In this document: piece after piece, positions 45,215 to 53,180 of the stretch
Layout of the letters: each line of letters opens with the position of its first letter
Numbering within the stretch: the stretch's first letter is position 1
The notes under the pieces: model-generated
Database searches by the model: none
The model's input: only the letters and a program-made list of their open reading frames with translations
What the model was told of the DNA's origin: nothing
DNA from: CAADGU01 sp035444285
Lineage (GTDB): Bacteria; Chloroflexota; Anaerolineae; Promineifilales; Promineifilaceae
Reading direction: 5' to 3'
Length of the DNA: 64,000 bases
Assembly: GCA_035444285.1 (NCBI GenBank)
Contig: DAOMOK010000015.1
Location: 106,910 to 170,909 of the forward strand
Translations under genes and position numbers: made by a program

Positions 45215-46491
45215 CCCATCTCACCATTTTAGCCCTCGGTTCGCGGGGAGATGTGCTGCCTTACGTGGTGTTGGGCGCAGGCTTGCAGCAACATGGGTTT
45301 ACTGTGCGCGTTGTGACCTTCGAGAGCTTTGCGCCGCTGGCCGCCCGACACAACCTGGAGTTTACGGCCGTGCCCGGCGACGCCGAACAGATCACCACCA
45401 GCGGCAGCGGCATCTCCCTGACCGAATCCGGCACCAACGTCTGGCACATGTGGCAGGCGCTCAAAGCCTCTTACTGGCAGTTAGCCGCCAGCATCACCGA
45501 GGCATTATCCCAACCGCGCATCTGGCAAACCGACGCCATCATCAACCAGCTTCCTGGCGGCCTGTTTGGCCTGGATTTGGCCGAAAAGTTACGCATCCCG
45601 CACATCACCGCCGCCGTCATGCCCTTGCTGCGCACCCGCGCCTTTCCGATGCTCGCCTTCCCACCAGGGTTGGCTTTTTTGCCTGGCTACACTCCGCTCA
45701 CCTACCGGCTGGCAGAGCAAATCGTCTGGTCTGGCTTTCGCCAGGCGGTAAACCGCTGGCGTAAAGACGTATTGGGGCTGCCACCGCAGCCATTCTGGGG
45801 TCGTTTTAGCCAGATGGGGCAGCTCCCCACGCTGTTGGGTTTTAGCGAACAGATTGTGCCCCGCCCGCCTGATTGGGGCGCTAATGTGCACTTCACCGGT
45901 TATTGGCAGCCCCAAGAGCCGGAATGGGAACCGCCGCTTGATTTGCAGCGCTTTTTGGCCGCCGGGCCGCCGCCCGTTTTTATCGGCTTCGGCAGTATGC
46001 CCGTGCGTGACCCGCAGCAGGTGACGCAAACGGTGCTGGAGGCCGTACAGAAGAGTGGGCAGCGGGCCATTCTGCATTCTGGATGGGCGGGTATTGGGCA
46101 AGCTGAGTTACCAGATACCGTTTACCAGCTTGATTATGCGCCTTACAGCTGGCTCTTTCCGCAAATGGCCGCTGTGGTGCATCATGGTGGTTCTGGCACC
46201 ACCGGTTTTGGCTTTTGGGCGGGTGTGCCCACTATTTTAGTGCCGTTTTTATTTGACCAATTCTACTGGGGGCGGCGGATTGAGGCGCTGGGCGTAGGGC
46301 CATCACCTGTACCGTACAAGAAGTTGACAGCCGCCCGATTGGCGGCGGCTATAGACACGGCCGTGACTAACCCCCTCATCCGCCAACGCGCCGCCGATCT
46401 GGGATGCATGATCCGGCAAGAAGAAGGGGTTGCCAACGCCGTCAACATTGTTCAACAGATTTTGACCGATTTTCGCGGAGTAAACTTATGA
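45211..46491 (+). CDS. Glycosyltransferase family 1 (UGT/macrolide glycosyltransferase-like)
   Basis: The protein has 426 aa. The N-terminal domain starts HLTILALGSRGDVLPYVVLGAGL, and the C-terminal domain carries the UGT donor site VHHGGSGTTGFGFWAGVPTI with PFLFDQFYWG. This is the sterol/flavonoid/macrolide glycosyltransferase type, which decorates small lipophilic acceptors. It overlaps the GNAT gene before it and the response regulator after it, each by four bases. An acetyltransferase and a glycosyltransferase inside one two-component operon suggest chemical modification of a shared small molecule. Confidence 0.9.
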   Translation: MTHLTILALGSRGDVLPYVVLGAGLQQHGFTVRVVTFESFAPLAARHNLEFTAVPGDAEQITTSGSGISLTESGTNVWHMWQALKASYWQLAASITEALSQPRIWQTDAIINQLPGGLFGLDLAEKLRIPHITAAVMPLLRTRAFPMLAFPPGLAFLPGYTPLTYRLAEQIVWSGFRQAVNRWRKDVLGLPPQPFWGRFSQMGQLPTLLGFSEQIVPRPPDWGANVHFTGYWQPQEPEWEPPLDLQRFLAAGPPPVFIGFGSMPVRDPQQVTQTVLEAVQKSGQRAILHSGWAGIGQAELPDTVYQLDYAPYSWLFPQMAAVVHHGGSGTTGFGFWAGVPTILVPFLFDQFYWGRRIEALGVGPSPVPYKKLTAARLAAAIDTAVTNPLIRQRAADLGCMIRQEEGVANAVNIVQQILTDFRGVNL

Positions 46492-47153
46492 AACCCATTC
46501 GTATCCTGGTGGTTGATGACCACAAGTTGTTTCGAGAGGGATTGGCGGCGCTATTGAATGCGGCAACGGAAACGGCCGTCGTCGGTGAAGCGGCTACCGG
46601 CGCAGAAGCCATCGCCCAGGCCGCTGCCGTCACCCCCGAAGTCATCCTCATGGACATCCATATGCCGGACATGAACGGCATTGAGGCCACTCGCCGCATC
46701 CTGGCCAACCAGCCGGAAATCAGGATCATCATGCTCACCATGTTGGAAGATGACGATTCGCTCTTTGCGGCCATGAGCGCCGGGGCGCGGGGTTATATTT
46801 TGAAGGGGGCAGACAAGGCCGAGGTGTTACAGACGGTCACGGCCGTTGCCGAAGGGCAGGCGCTCTTTGGCCCGGCCATTGCCCAACGGCTGCTACACTT
46901 CTTCCAGACCGACAAACCCTTAACCAGCCAAACCAGCCAATCACCCCCCACCGAAATGTTCCCCGACCTGACCGACCGGGAACGGGAAGTGCTGACGCTG
47001 ATCGCTCAGGGCAAGAACAACAGCGACATTGCCGAAACCCTGGTCATCAGCCCCAAAACGGTGCGCAACCACATCACCAGCATCTTCAGCAAACTGCAAG
47101 TGGCCGACCGCGCCGAGGCCATTGTCAAGGCGCGGGATGCGGGGTTGGAGTAG
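46488..47153 (+). CDS. NarL/FixJ-type response regulator
   Basis: The protein has 221 aa from the ATG at 46488, which overlaps the glycosyltransferase stop. The receiver domain has IRILVVDDHKLFREGL (acid pocket), VILMDIHMPDMNG with the phospho-Asp, and AGARGYILKGAD. The C-terminal LuxR HTH is LTDREREVLTLIAQGKNNSDIAETL followed by SPKTVRNHITSIFSKL. It is the likely partner of the histidine kinase at 42579. Confidence 0.95.
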   Translation: MKPIRILVVDDHKLFREGLAALLNAATETAVVGEAATGAEAIAQAAAVTPEVILMDIHMPDMNGIEATRRILANQPEIRIIMLTMLEDDDSLFAAMSAGARGYILKGADKAEVLQTVTAVAEGQALFGPAIAQRLLHFFQTDKPLTSQTSQSPPTEMFPDLTDREREVLTLIAQGKNNSDIAETLVISPKTVRNHITSIFSKLQVADRAEAIVKARDAGLE

Positions 47154-47254
47154 GAAATAATTGGGGAAATGGGGGAGTTGTATAATCGTAATTTGTGCCC
47201 GATATAGTATACTTTTATTCGATTATGTCCATTCTTGTGATAAGGAGAAAATAT

Positions 47255-48438
47255 ATGCGAAGCATTCGGCTCGTGTTTGTTGTTTTACTTTTAACTTCAG
47301 TGTTCGCCGTAGTCGGTGTGATATTAATGGCCGCATCCCCCTCTCTGGCTCTCACACAAACCGCTTCCTCCACCCAATGGCAAGTGGAACCGGCAAATTA
47401 TCCTCTGGGCAGCGGTATTGTTCTGACCAAACGGTGGGAACAGACCCGAACATTTGTGCCACAACCCATGAGATTACCGTGACCATGGGCATGGATGTTT
47501 TCTATTGTTACTCCGTTACCAACAATTCTGCCTCCACGCTTGATTATCACACAGTCGAAGACAGCGATCTGGGAATTATTCTCAACCAATTCCCCCATTC
47601 CTTATCGCCGGGCGCCAGCGCATTTATTACCGCAAGCGCCACACCGCTTCAAAGTGTCACCAACACCGCCTCATGGACGGCTGAAAACCCGGCTGATTAT
47701 AATATGATTACCGGTAGTTGCACTTTCCCGGACATCAGTGCCACTGGAACCCCTCTCAACCTCTCCGACGACGAGGAAGTTGATCTCACTCTACCCTTTT
47801 TATTCCCATTTTATAATCGTCTCAGCAACCAGATTACGGTTAGCAACAATGGCGTCATCGTTGTAGACGCCCCTGGTTCAAATGTTCCCTTTACCAATGA
47901 ACCTCTTCCTTCTTCTTCATTACTGAATGCGCTGGTTCCCTTCTGGGATGACCTGGACAGCGAGACGGGCAATGTGTATGTTGGGCTGTATACGTACACC
48001 CTGGCTTTGGAGGACGATCTGTTGGCAATGCCGCTGCAAAACGTGCAGGGGACTGAAAATGCTCAGGGAGCACCCACTTATTATGTGGTGCAATGGCATG
48101 AACGTTCTCACTTCCCAGGGCCTAGCCCCAGTACCGTCACCTTTGCCGCCGCTATGATTGCCCCCGGTCAGGGGTTGGATGGCTATATATTCTTTTGCTA
48201 CCCGGACACTACCTTTGGTAATCCGGCGCTGGATTTCGGGGCTTCGGCAACCATTGGCCTCAACAGCGGTGGCTCTATCGCCAAACAGTTTTCTTATGAC
48301 ACCGCTCATCCGGAATTGACCGGAACGTTTGGCATAGGGTTTTTGCCGTTGGGTGGTGGGCAAGCACATTCAGCCGAAGATACCGCCCATGTTGCCGTCC
48401 TTCGCTCTGTTTATCTGCCCGTTGTCGTATCGCCGTAA
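47255..48438 (+). pseudogene. Secreted repeat-type protein interrupted by a one-base frameshift
   Basis: The ATG at 47255 (AAGGAGAAAATAT upstream) opens a clear signal peptide (IRLVFVVLLLTSVFAVVGVI, then ALTQT), and the frame ends at a TGA near 47480. The body of the protein continues in the +1-shifted frame: TVGTDPNICATTHEITVT, VFYCYSVTNNSASTLDYHTV and so on to 48438. One missing A in ACCAAACGG at 47429-47431 explains it: with AAAA the protein reads IVLTKTVGTDPN, the usual sequence of this repeat family. The C-terminus is VYLPVVVSP. It is either a recent pseudogene or an assembly error in a short A run. Confidence 0.75.
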
Positions 48439-48451
48439 TCCTTGACACATA

Positions 48452-48512
48452 AATCGTGATTCGTGATCCGAAGTTGGGCATCGGATTACGGACTTCGGAT
48501 TATGAATCACGG
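48452..48512. repeat. Period-7 'cgtgatt/cggatta' repeat between genes
   Basis: Imperfect heptamers (ATCGTGATTCGTGATCCG and later CGGATTACGGACTTCGGATTATG) fill the space between the frameshifted gene and the convergent biotin carrier gene, running up to the latter's stop codon. Confidence 0.55.
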
Positions 48513-49003
48513 ATCTCCACCAGCACCTCGTCCCGCGCCACCGTCTGCCCGGACGTTACATGCACGGCCGTGACCACCCCACTCAATGGCGCTCTGATCT
48601 CATTCTCCATCTTCATCGCTTCCAGCACCAGGATGGAGTTGCCCGCTTCTACGTAGTCCCCCACCTGCACCCGGATGTGGGTGATGAGGCCGGGAATAGG
48701 CGCTTTGACACGGCCGTCGCCGCTACGAGGCCGGCTCACCTCAGCATCCAGGTCTTTAATCTCCAACCGGTGCAGCCCACTAAACGCCTTAATCCAGGTG
48801 AGATGGGGATCAATGACAAACTCATACGGCCGTTCCCCCACCACCAGCCACTCCACCTCCCCATTCAGCAGCGCCGCCTGCGGCAGCAGCACCTTCAGCC
48901 GCTCCCCATCCACCATCACCTCATAGCCCGACCCATTCGGCGAAGGCAGATTCAACGTCACATCATATGTGTGCCCGTCTATGGTCACTTGTAAGTTACT
49001 CAT
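48500..49003 (-). CDS. Biotin carboxyl carrier protein of an acyl-CoA carboxylase
   Basis: The protein has 167 aa. The C-terminal biotinyl domain (residues about 95-165) has VLEAMKMENEIRAPLSGVV with the biotinylated Lys in AMKM. The N-terminal part (VTIDGHTYDVTL, YEVMVDGERLKVLLP) resembles the linker domain of propionyl-CoA carboxylase alpha chains. It carries CO2 from the biotin carboxylase to the carboxyltransferase encoded next to it. AAGGGC precedes the ATG. Confidence 0.93.
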   Translation of the reverse strand: MSNLQVTIDGHTYDVTLNLPSPNGSGYEVMVDGERLKVLLPQAALLNGEVEWLVVGERPYEFVIDPHLTWIKAFSGLHRLEIKDLDAEVSRPRSGDGRVKAPIPGLITHIRVQVGDYVEAGNSILVLEAMKMENEIRAPLSGVVTAVHVTSGQTVARDEVLVEIRDS

Positions 49004-49017
49004 AATGCCCTTGTTTC

Positions 49018-49108
49018 GTAACCCGTAACCCGTAACCCGTTATCGGATTACGGATTACGGATTACCGATCACCGATTACCGATTACGGTTTACGGATTAC
49101 GGATTACC
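49018..49108. repeat. Period-7 'gattacc/cgtaacc' array entering the biotin carboxylase 3' end
   Basis: About twelve heptamers (CGTAACC, CGGATTA, CCGATTA variants) fill the gap between the carrier and carboxylase genes. The array runs into the carboxylase reading frame, so its last residues (RIGNP) and its TAA stop are written by repeat units. Confidence 0.8.
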
Positions 49109-50578
49109 GATTCTCCGGCTCTCCCGATGCCAGCCAGACAGCAGCCGCTCCGGAGCCGCCGGGTCAAATTGTTGGTGCCGCCGTATGTAGGTGATGGCGG
49201 CAATAACCGCCAGATCACGTAGATGGGGTGCAGCCGCGCCGTTTTTCAGGGCTGGCTCTTTCAGCGAACCGGTATGGTAACGGCCGTTCACAAACCCCTC
49301 CGCCGCCACAATTTGCTGCAACAACGGAATGTTGGTGGGAATACCAGCCACCGCAAAATCAGCTAAACCCTGGCGCAAACGGGCAATACTTGCCGCCCGC
49401 TCCGGCCCCCAGGCTGTTAATTTGGCAAAAAGCGGCGCATACGCCGCGGGCACCTGGCAGCCACTATAGGTATAAGTGTCTACGCGAATATCCGGCCCGC
49501 TGGGCACACGCAGCCGGGCCAACCGGCCTGGACTGGGCAAGAAGTGCCGCCAGGGGTCTTCTGCATAAATGCGCGCCAATACCGCCCAGCCACACAGGTA
49601 AATGTCTTCTTGCCGGAAAGAAAGAGTTTCACCGGCAGCTACGCGAATTTGCTCCTGCAACAGGTCTACACCTGACCGCATCTCTGTCAGTGGATGCTCT
49701 ACCTGGATGCGGGCTTTAATCTCGCTGAAATAAAAGTCGCCGCTGTCCGTGACTAAAAATTCCACCGAACCCACATTTTGGTAATGAAAGAGGCGGGCAA
49801 TGGCTACGGCCGTTTGCCACAATCGCGCCCGTTCATCCGGCATCAGGCAGGGGGCGGGCGACTCCTCAATCACCTTCTGGTTATGGTACATAATCGAGCC
49901 TTCCCGCTCGCCCAGGCAAACCAGATTGCCAAACCGGTCGCCCACAACCTGCACACTGATCTGGTGCGCGGGCAGAATCGCTTTTTCCAGGTAGACCCGC
50001 CAATCGCTGTAATCGGCCTGTGACTGATGCCCGTGCCGAATCGTTTTCGCCAGCCACTCAGGCGAAAGCGCCAGGCGGGCGCCACGCCCCCGCCCACCCC
50101 GGTATGATTTGATCACCAGCGGGTAGCCCATTTGGTCGGCTGCGCGCTGCAATTCAACGGCGTCATCACGGCCGTAGCCGTCCGGCGAACTCTCTACCGT
50201 CAAAAAACCGGCCTCCCGCACCCGCGCCAGCGCCGCCAGTTTATCCCGCGTCTGCTGCAAGAGTTCCGGCGGCGGCCCAATGAAGGTGATGCCCGCATCC
50301 TGGCACAGTTGGGCAAAATCCGTCTCTTCGGCCAGAAAACCATACCCCGGATAAATGGCGTCCGCGCCCCGCGCCTGCGCCAGTTGCACCAGCGCCGGGC
50401 CATCCATAAAAAAGTCCGGCGAATCCACCCGCACACATTCATCCGCCAGCCGCACGTGCAGCGAACTCATGTCGGAGGGGTCGTAAAGGGCCACGGCCGT
50501 GATCCCCATCTCCCGACACACCCGCACCGCCCGCACGGCGATCTCGCCCCGGTTGGCAATTAAAATTTTGTTGAACAT
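49097..50578 (-). CDS. Biotin carboxylase subunit of an acyl-CoA carboxylase (divergent)
   Basis: The protein has 493 aa from the ATG at 50578 (AAGGAAGG upstream; the longer frame adds 44 unlike residues). It starts MFNKILIANRGEIAVRAVR and has the ATP-grasp lid (KSYRGGRGRGARL in place of the usual GGGG loop), NQKVIEESPAP and ARIQVEHPLTEM. It carboxylates the biotin carrier with ATP and bicarbonate. The metal-site segment reads SEIKAR where E. coli AccC has LEMNTR, so the Asn ligand is replaced by Lys. It may still work, but it is clearly a divergent branch. Confidence 0.9.
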   Translation of the reverse strand: MFNKILIANRGEIAVRAVRVCREMGITAVALYDPSDMSSLHVRLADECVRVDSPDFFMDGPALVQLAQARGADAIYPGYGFLAEETDFAQLCQDAGITFIGPPPELLQQTRDKLAALARVREAGFLTVESSPDGYGRDDAVELQRAADQMGYPLVIKSYRGGRGRGARLALSPEWLAKTIRHGHQSQADYSDWRVYLEKAILPAHQISVQVVGDRFGNLVCLGEREGSIMYHNQKVIEESPAPCLMPDERARLWQTAVAIARLFHYQNVGSVEFLVTDSGDFYFSEIKARIQVEHPLTEMRSGVDLLQEQIRVAAGETLSFRQEDIYLCGWAVLARIYAEDPWRHFLPSPGRLARLRVPSGPDIRVDTYTYSGCQVPAAYAPLFAKLTAWGPERAASIARLRQGLADFAVAGIPTNIPLLQQIVAAEGFVNGRYHTGSLKEPALKNGAAAPHLRDLAVIAAITYIRRHQQFDPAAPERLLSGWHRESRRIGNP

Positions 50579-50602
50579 CGTTCCCTTCCTTAAAGGCGTA
50601 CC

Positions 50603-50671
50603 GTAGGGCGAGGCAGTTGGGTTCACATCCATCTTGCAAGACCAGTTGTACCCCAACTGCCTCGCCCCTAC
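50603..50671. repeat. REP-like inverted repeat (gtagggcgaggcagttggg)
   Basis: GTAGGGCGAGGCAGTTGGG (50603-50621) pairs with CCCAACTGCCTCGCCCCTAC (50652-50671), one base bulged. It lies between the carboxyltransferase stop and the carboxylase start, inside the presumed operon. Confidence 0.75.
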
Positions 50672-50690
50672 CCATCCCCTACCGCCCCCT

Positions 50691-52238
50691 CTACATCGGC
50701 GAAATCCCATGTTTGCGCGCCACGTGCCGCTCCCGTTTCGAGAGCGTCAGTTCCAGCGCCCGGATCAACGTGCGGCGCGTATCTCGCGGCTGGATGACAT
50801 CATCAATCAGCCCCCGCGCCGCCGCCACATAGGGATTGTTAAAGCGCGTCTCGTAATCCTCCACCAGTTCACGCCGTCTGGCGTCTGGGTCAGCCGCTTC
50901 CTGCACCTCTTTGCGGAAGAGAATGTTCACCGCCCCCTCCGCGCCCATTACGGCAATTTCGGCATTGGGCCAGGCATAAAGCAAATCGCCGCGCAGCCCT
51001 TTGCTGCTCATCACGCAGTACGCACCGCCATAACTCTTGCGCAAAATCACCATCAGCTTGGGCACCGTGGCCTCGCTGTAGGCATAAATCAGCCGCGCCC
51101 CGTTGCGGATAATGCCACCGTATTCCTGATCCTTGCCCGGCAGAAAACCAGGCACGTCTTGCAGGGTGATGATGGGCACGTTATAAGCGTCACAAATGCG
51201 GATGAAGTGGGTGGCTTTCAGAGAGGCTTTGATGTCAATGCAACCTGCCAACACCATCGGCTGGTTGGCGACGATGCCCACCACGTAGCCATTGAGCCGG
51301 GCAAAACCGACCACCATATTTTGCGCCCACAGTTGATGCACTTCAAAGAAACGGCCGTCATCCACCAGACTGGCAATCACCCGGCGCACTTCATAGGGCT
51401 TGTGGGGGTCGGTGGGCACAATCTCTTCCAGTTCCGGGCAGGGGCGGTGCGGGTCGTCTAACGGCCGTATATACGGCGGATCATCCTGGTTATTCCCAGG
51501 CAGGTAACTGAGCAGTTCCCGCACCCGCGCCAGGCACTCTTTGTCATCTCCCGTCAGGAAATGGCAGACGCCGCTTTCCTGGCTGTGCATCAGGCCACCG
51601 CCCAACTCCTCAAAGGTCACGTCCTCCTGCATCACCGCCTTCACCACCTGCGGCCCGGTGATGAACATGTAGCTCTTTTCGGTCATAAACACAAAATCCG
51701 TCAGCGCCGGGGAATAAACGGCCCCACCCGCACACGGCCCCATGATCACCGAAATCTGGGGGATGACGCCGGACGCCTCGCAATTGGCGTCGAAAATTTT
51801 GGCGTACCCGCCCAGACTGTCTACCCCTTCTTGAATGCGCGCCCCGCCGGAGTCATTGATGGCGACAAAAGGGCAGCCATATTGCAGTGCCATGCGCATC
51901 GCCTTGGCGATCTTGTTGGCGTGCATTTCGCCCAGCGAGCCACCCATGACGCCCGCGTCTTGCGAGGCAGCCATGACGTGACGGCCGTTGACCAGCCCAA
52001 AACCAACCACCACCCCATCGCCATACCGCGACCCTTTGCCGCCCACATAGCTCTCATATCGGGGCAGCGCCAACGAATCAATCTCTTCAAACGTGCCCGT
52101 GTCAAACAGCAAATCCAGCCGCTCGCGCGCCGTCAACCGCCCTTTACCATGCTGGCTGGCGGCTTCCTTCTCCGTCCCCCGCGCCAGCCCCTTGCGTTTA
52201 TCCAGTTCCTCTTTATAAACCTGCATCTCTTTGATCAT
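50691..52238 (-). CDS. Acyl-CoA carboxylase carboxyltransferase subunit (PccB/AccD5-like)
   Basis: The protein has 515 aa from the ATG at 52238 (GAGG upstream). Two crotonase-fold halves are visible: GRLTARERLDLLFD and GGARIQEGVDSLGGYAKIF in the N-half, GPCAGGAVYSPALTDFVFM at the first oxyanion site, and VPIITLQDVPGFLPG with GGAYCVMSSKGLRGD in the C-half. It moves the carboxyl group from biotin to acetyl-, propionyl- or longer acyl-CoA. With the carrier and carboxylase it forms the extender-supply set for the megasynthase downstream. Confidence 0.94.
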   Translation of the reverse strand: MIKEMQVYKEELDKRKGLARGTEKEAASQHGKGRLTARERLDLLFDTGTFEEIDSLALPRYESYVGGKGSRYGDGVVVGFGLVNGRHVMAASQDAGVMGGSLGEMHANKIAKAMRMALQYGCPFVAINDSGGARIQEGVDSLGGYAKIFDANCEASGVIPQISVIMGPCAGGAVYSPALTDFVFMTEKSYMFITGPQVVKAVMQEDVTFEELGGGLMHSQESGVCHFLTGDDKECLARVRELLSYLPGNNQDDPPYIRPLDDPHRPCPELEEIVPTDPHKPYEVRRVIASLVDDGRFFEVHQLWAQNMVVGFARLNGYVVGIVANQPMVLAGCIDIKASLKATHFIRICDAYNVPIITLQDVPGFLPGKDQEYGGIIRNGARLIYAYSEATVPKLMVILRKSYGGAYCVMSSKGLRGDLLYAWPNAEIAVMGAEGAVNILFRKEVQEAADPDARRRELVEDYETRFNNPYVAAARGLIDDVIQPRDTRRTLIRALELTLSKRERHVARKHGISPM

Positions 52239-52313
52239 CTTCAACCTCAAGACCACAGCAGATAGGGAAATGAACGGATTTTCTTCATCTGTTCATTTTG
52301 CCATCCGTTGTTG

Positions 52314-52988
52314 TCACCCCACCGCAATGGTCAATACAAACTCATCCTCCACCCGCCACCAGCCGGTTAAGGGAGGAGCGGGTTGGGGCAAACGGCCGTT
52401 ATCACAGCGAATGGCAAAGGGCATCCAGGTTGCGGACGGCCGTGCCACCGGCTCAATCAGGCAGCTCACAGCACGGGTGTTCACCGACAGCCCCAGGTGC
52501 AACGCTTTCAGCACGGCTTCTTTGGCGCTCCACACGGCCGTTTCCCAAACCGCCCGCTCTCGCCCCACCAGGCCATACCCCAGCGCAATTTCTGCCTGCG
52601 TAAAATACTCCTCGGCAAAACCGGGCGGGCGCGGCTGAATCAATTCCATATCGGCGCCAATCGGCGAGCGGGTTTTTTCGATAGCGGCCACAAAGGCACG
52701 GCCGTGGGCATGGCTGATCGAAATGGAGAACCGGTAATCGGTAATCGGTAATCGGTAATCAGGGGCGCCATCAGGATTGTTGGTAATGGTAATCATGTCC
52801 AGGGGCAGTGCGACGCCATTGGTTTCCCAGATGATCGTTTGCAATAGCCGTTTGGCCGTCCAACGCCCCAACAACCAATCGGTGCGCCGCTTTATCGTCT
52901 TCAACTCCTGAAACCGCGCCAACTCCGGTTCCGTCAGGTAATCACACGCCGGAATTTCGTGGTGTGTCTGTGTTAGCCAATGAATCAT
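52314..52988 (-). CDS. Sfp-type 4'-phosphopantetheinyl transferase
   Basis: The protein has 224 aa from the ATG at 52988. The Mg/CoA motifs IGADMELI and WSAKEAVLKAL (residues about 128-180) are those of the Sfp/Gsp superfamily. It transfers phosphopantetheine from CoA to carrier proteins, here presumably the ACPs of the neighbouring synthase. Residues about 80-93 (DYRLPITDYRFSIS) are written by a 'ggtaatc' heptamer array, so this loop is an insertion. A second heptamer array (52988-53025) forms its leader and leads into the start codon, and no Shine-Dalgarno site is visible. Confidence 0.9.
   Translation of the reverse strand: MIHWLTQTHHEIPACDYLTEPELARFQELKTIKRRTDWLLGRWTAKRLLQTIIWETNGVALPLDMITITNNPDGAPDYRLPITDYRFSISISHAHGRAFVAAIEKTRSPIGADMELIQPRPPGFAEEYFTQAEIALGYGLVGRERAVWETAVWSAKEAVLKALHLGLSVNTRAVSCLIEPVARPSATWMPFAIRCDNGRLPQPAPPLTGWWRVEDEFVLTIAVG
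52732..52760. repeat. Period-7 'ggtaatc' array inside the PPTase gene
   Basis: Four heptamers in a row are read in frame and yield a heptapeptide repeat (DYRLPIT-DYRFSIS). The unit is the same as in the intergenic array at 49018-49108. Confidence 0.8.
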
Positions 52989-53066
52989 GGTAATCAGTAA
53001 TCTGTGATCGGTCATCGGTCTGTCGAGCAATGACCGGCATCATCGTTTTGAGAAACCCCTTCCCCT

Positions 53067-53152
53067 GTCATTCCGAACGAAGTCTTCGGAGTGAGGAATC
53101 TTTCACCTGTACAAATGGGAGGGATTCCTCCTCGAAGACTCGTCGGAATGAC
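53067..53152. repeat. Long imperfect inverted repeat (gtcattccga type)
   Basis: GTCATTCCGAACGAAGTCTTCG...GGAATC pairs with GATTCCTCCTCGAAGACTCGTCGGAATGAC; the arms are about 35 bp with small bulges. This is the REP/MITE-like intergenic element style seen in many bacteria. It lies between the KR-DH gene end and the PPTase leader. Confidence 0.7.
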
Positions 53153-53180
53153 CCGGGAAAGTTCACATTATTTGTTAACG

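Noticed and set aside
47161..47254. In-frame upstream extension of the frameshifted secreted protein
   Set aside because: The residues from 47161 to about 47430 in that frame do not look like protein, while the other frame has a perfect signal peptide from 47255. A frameshift explains both better.
48439..49108. Heptamer arrays as CRISPR repeats
   Set aside because: No spacers or fixed-length repeats occur, and there are no cas genes in the window.
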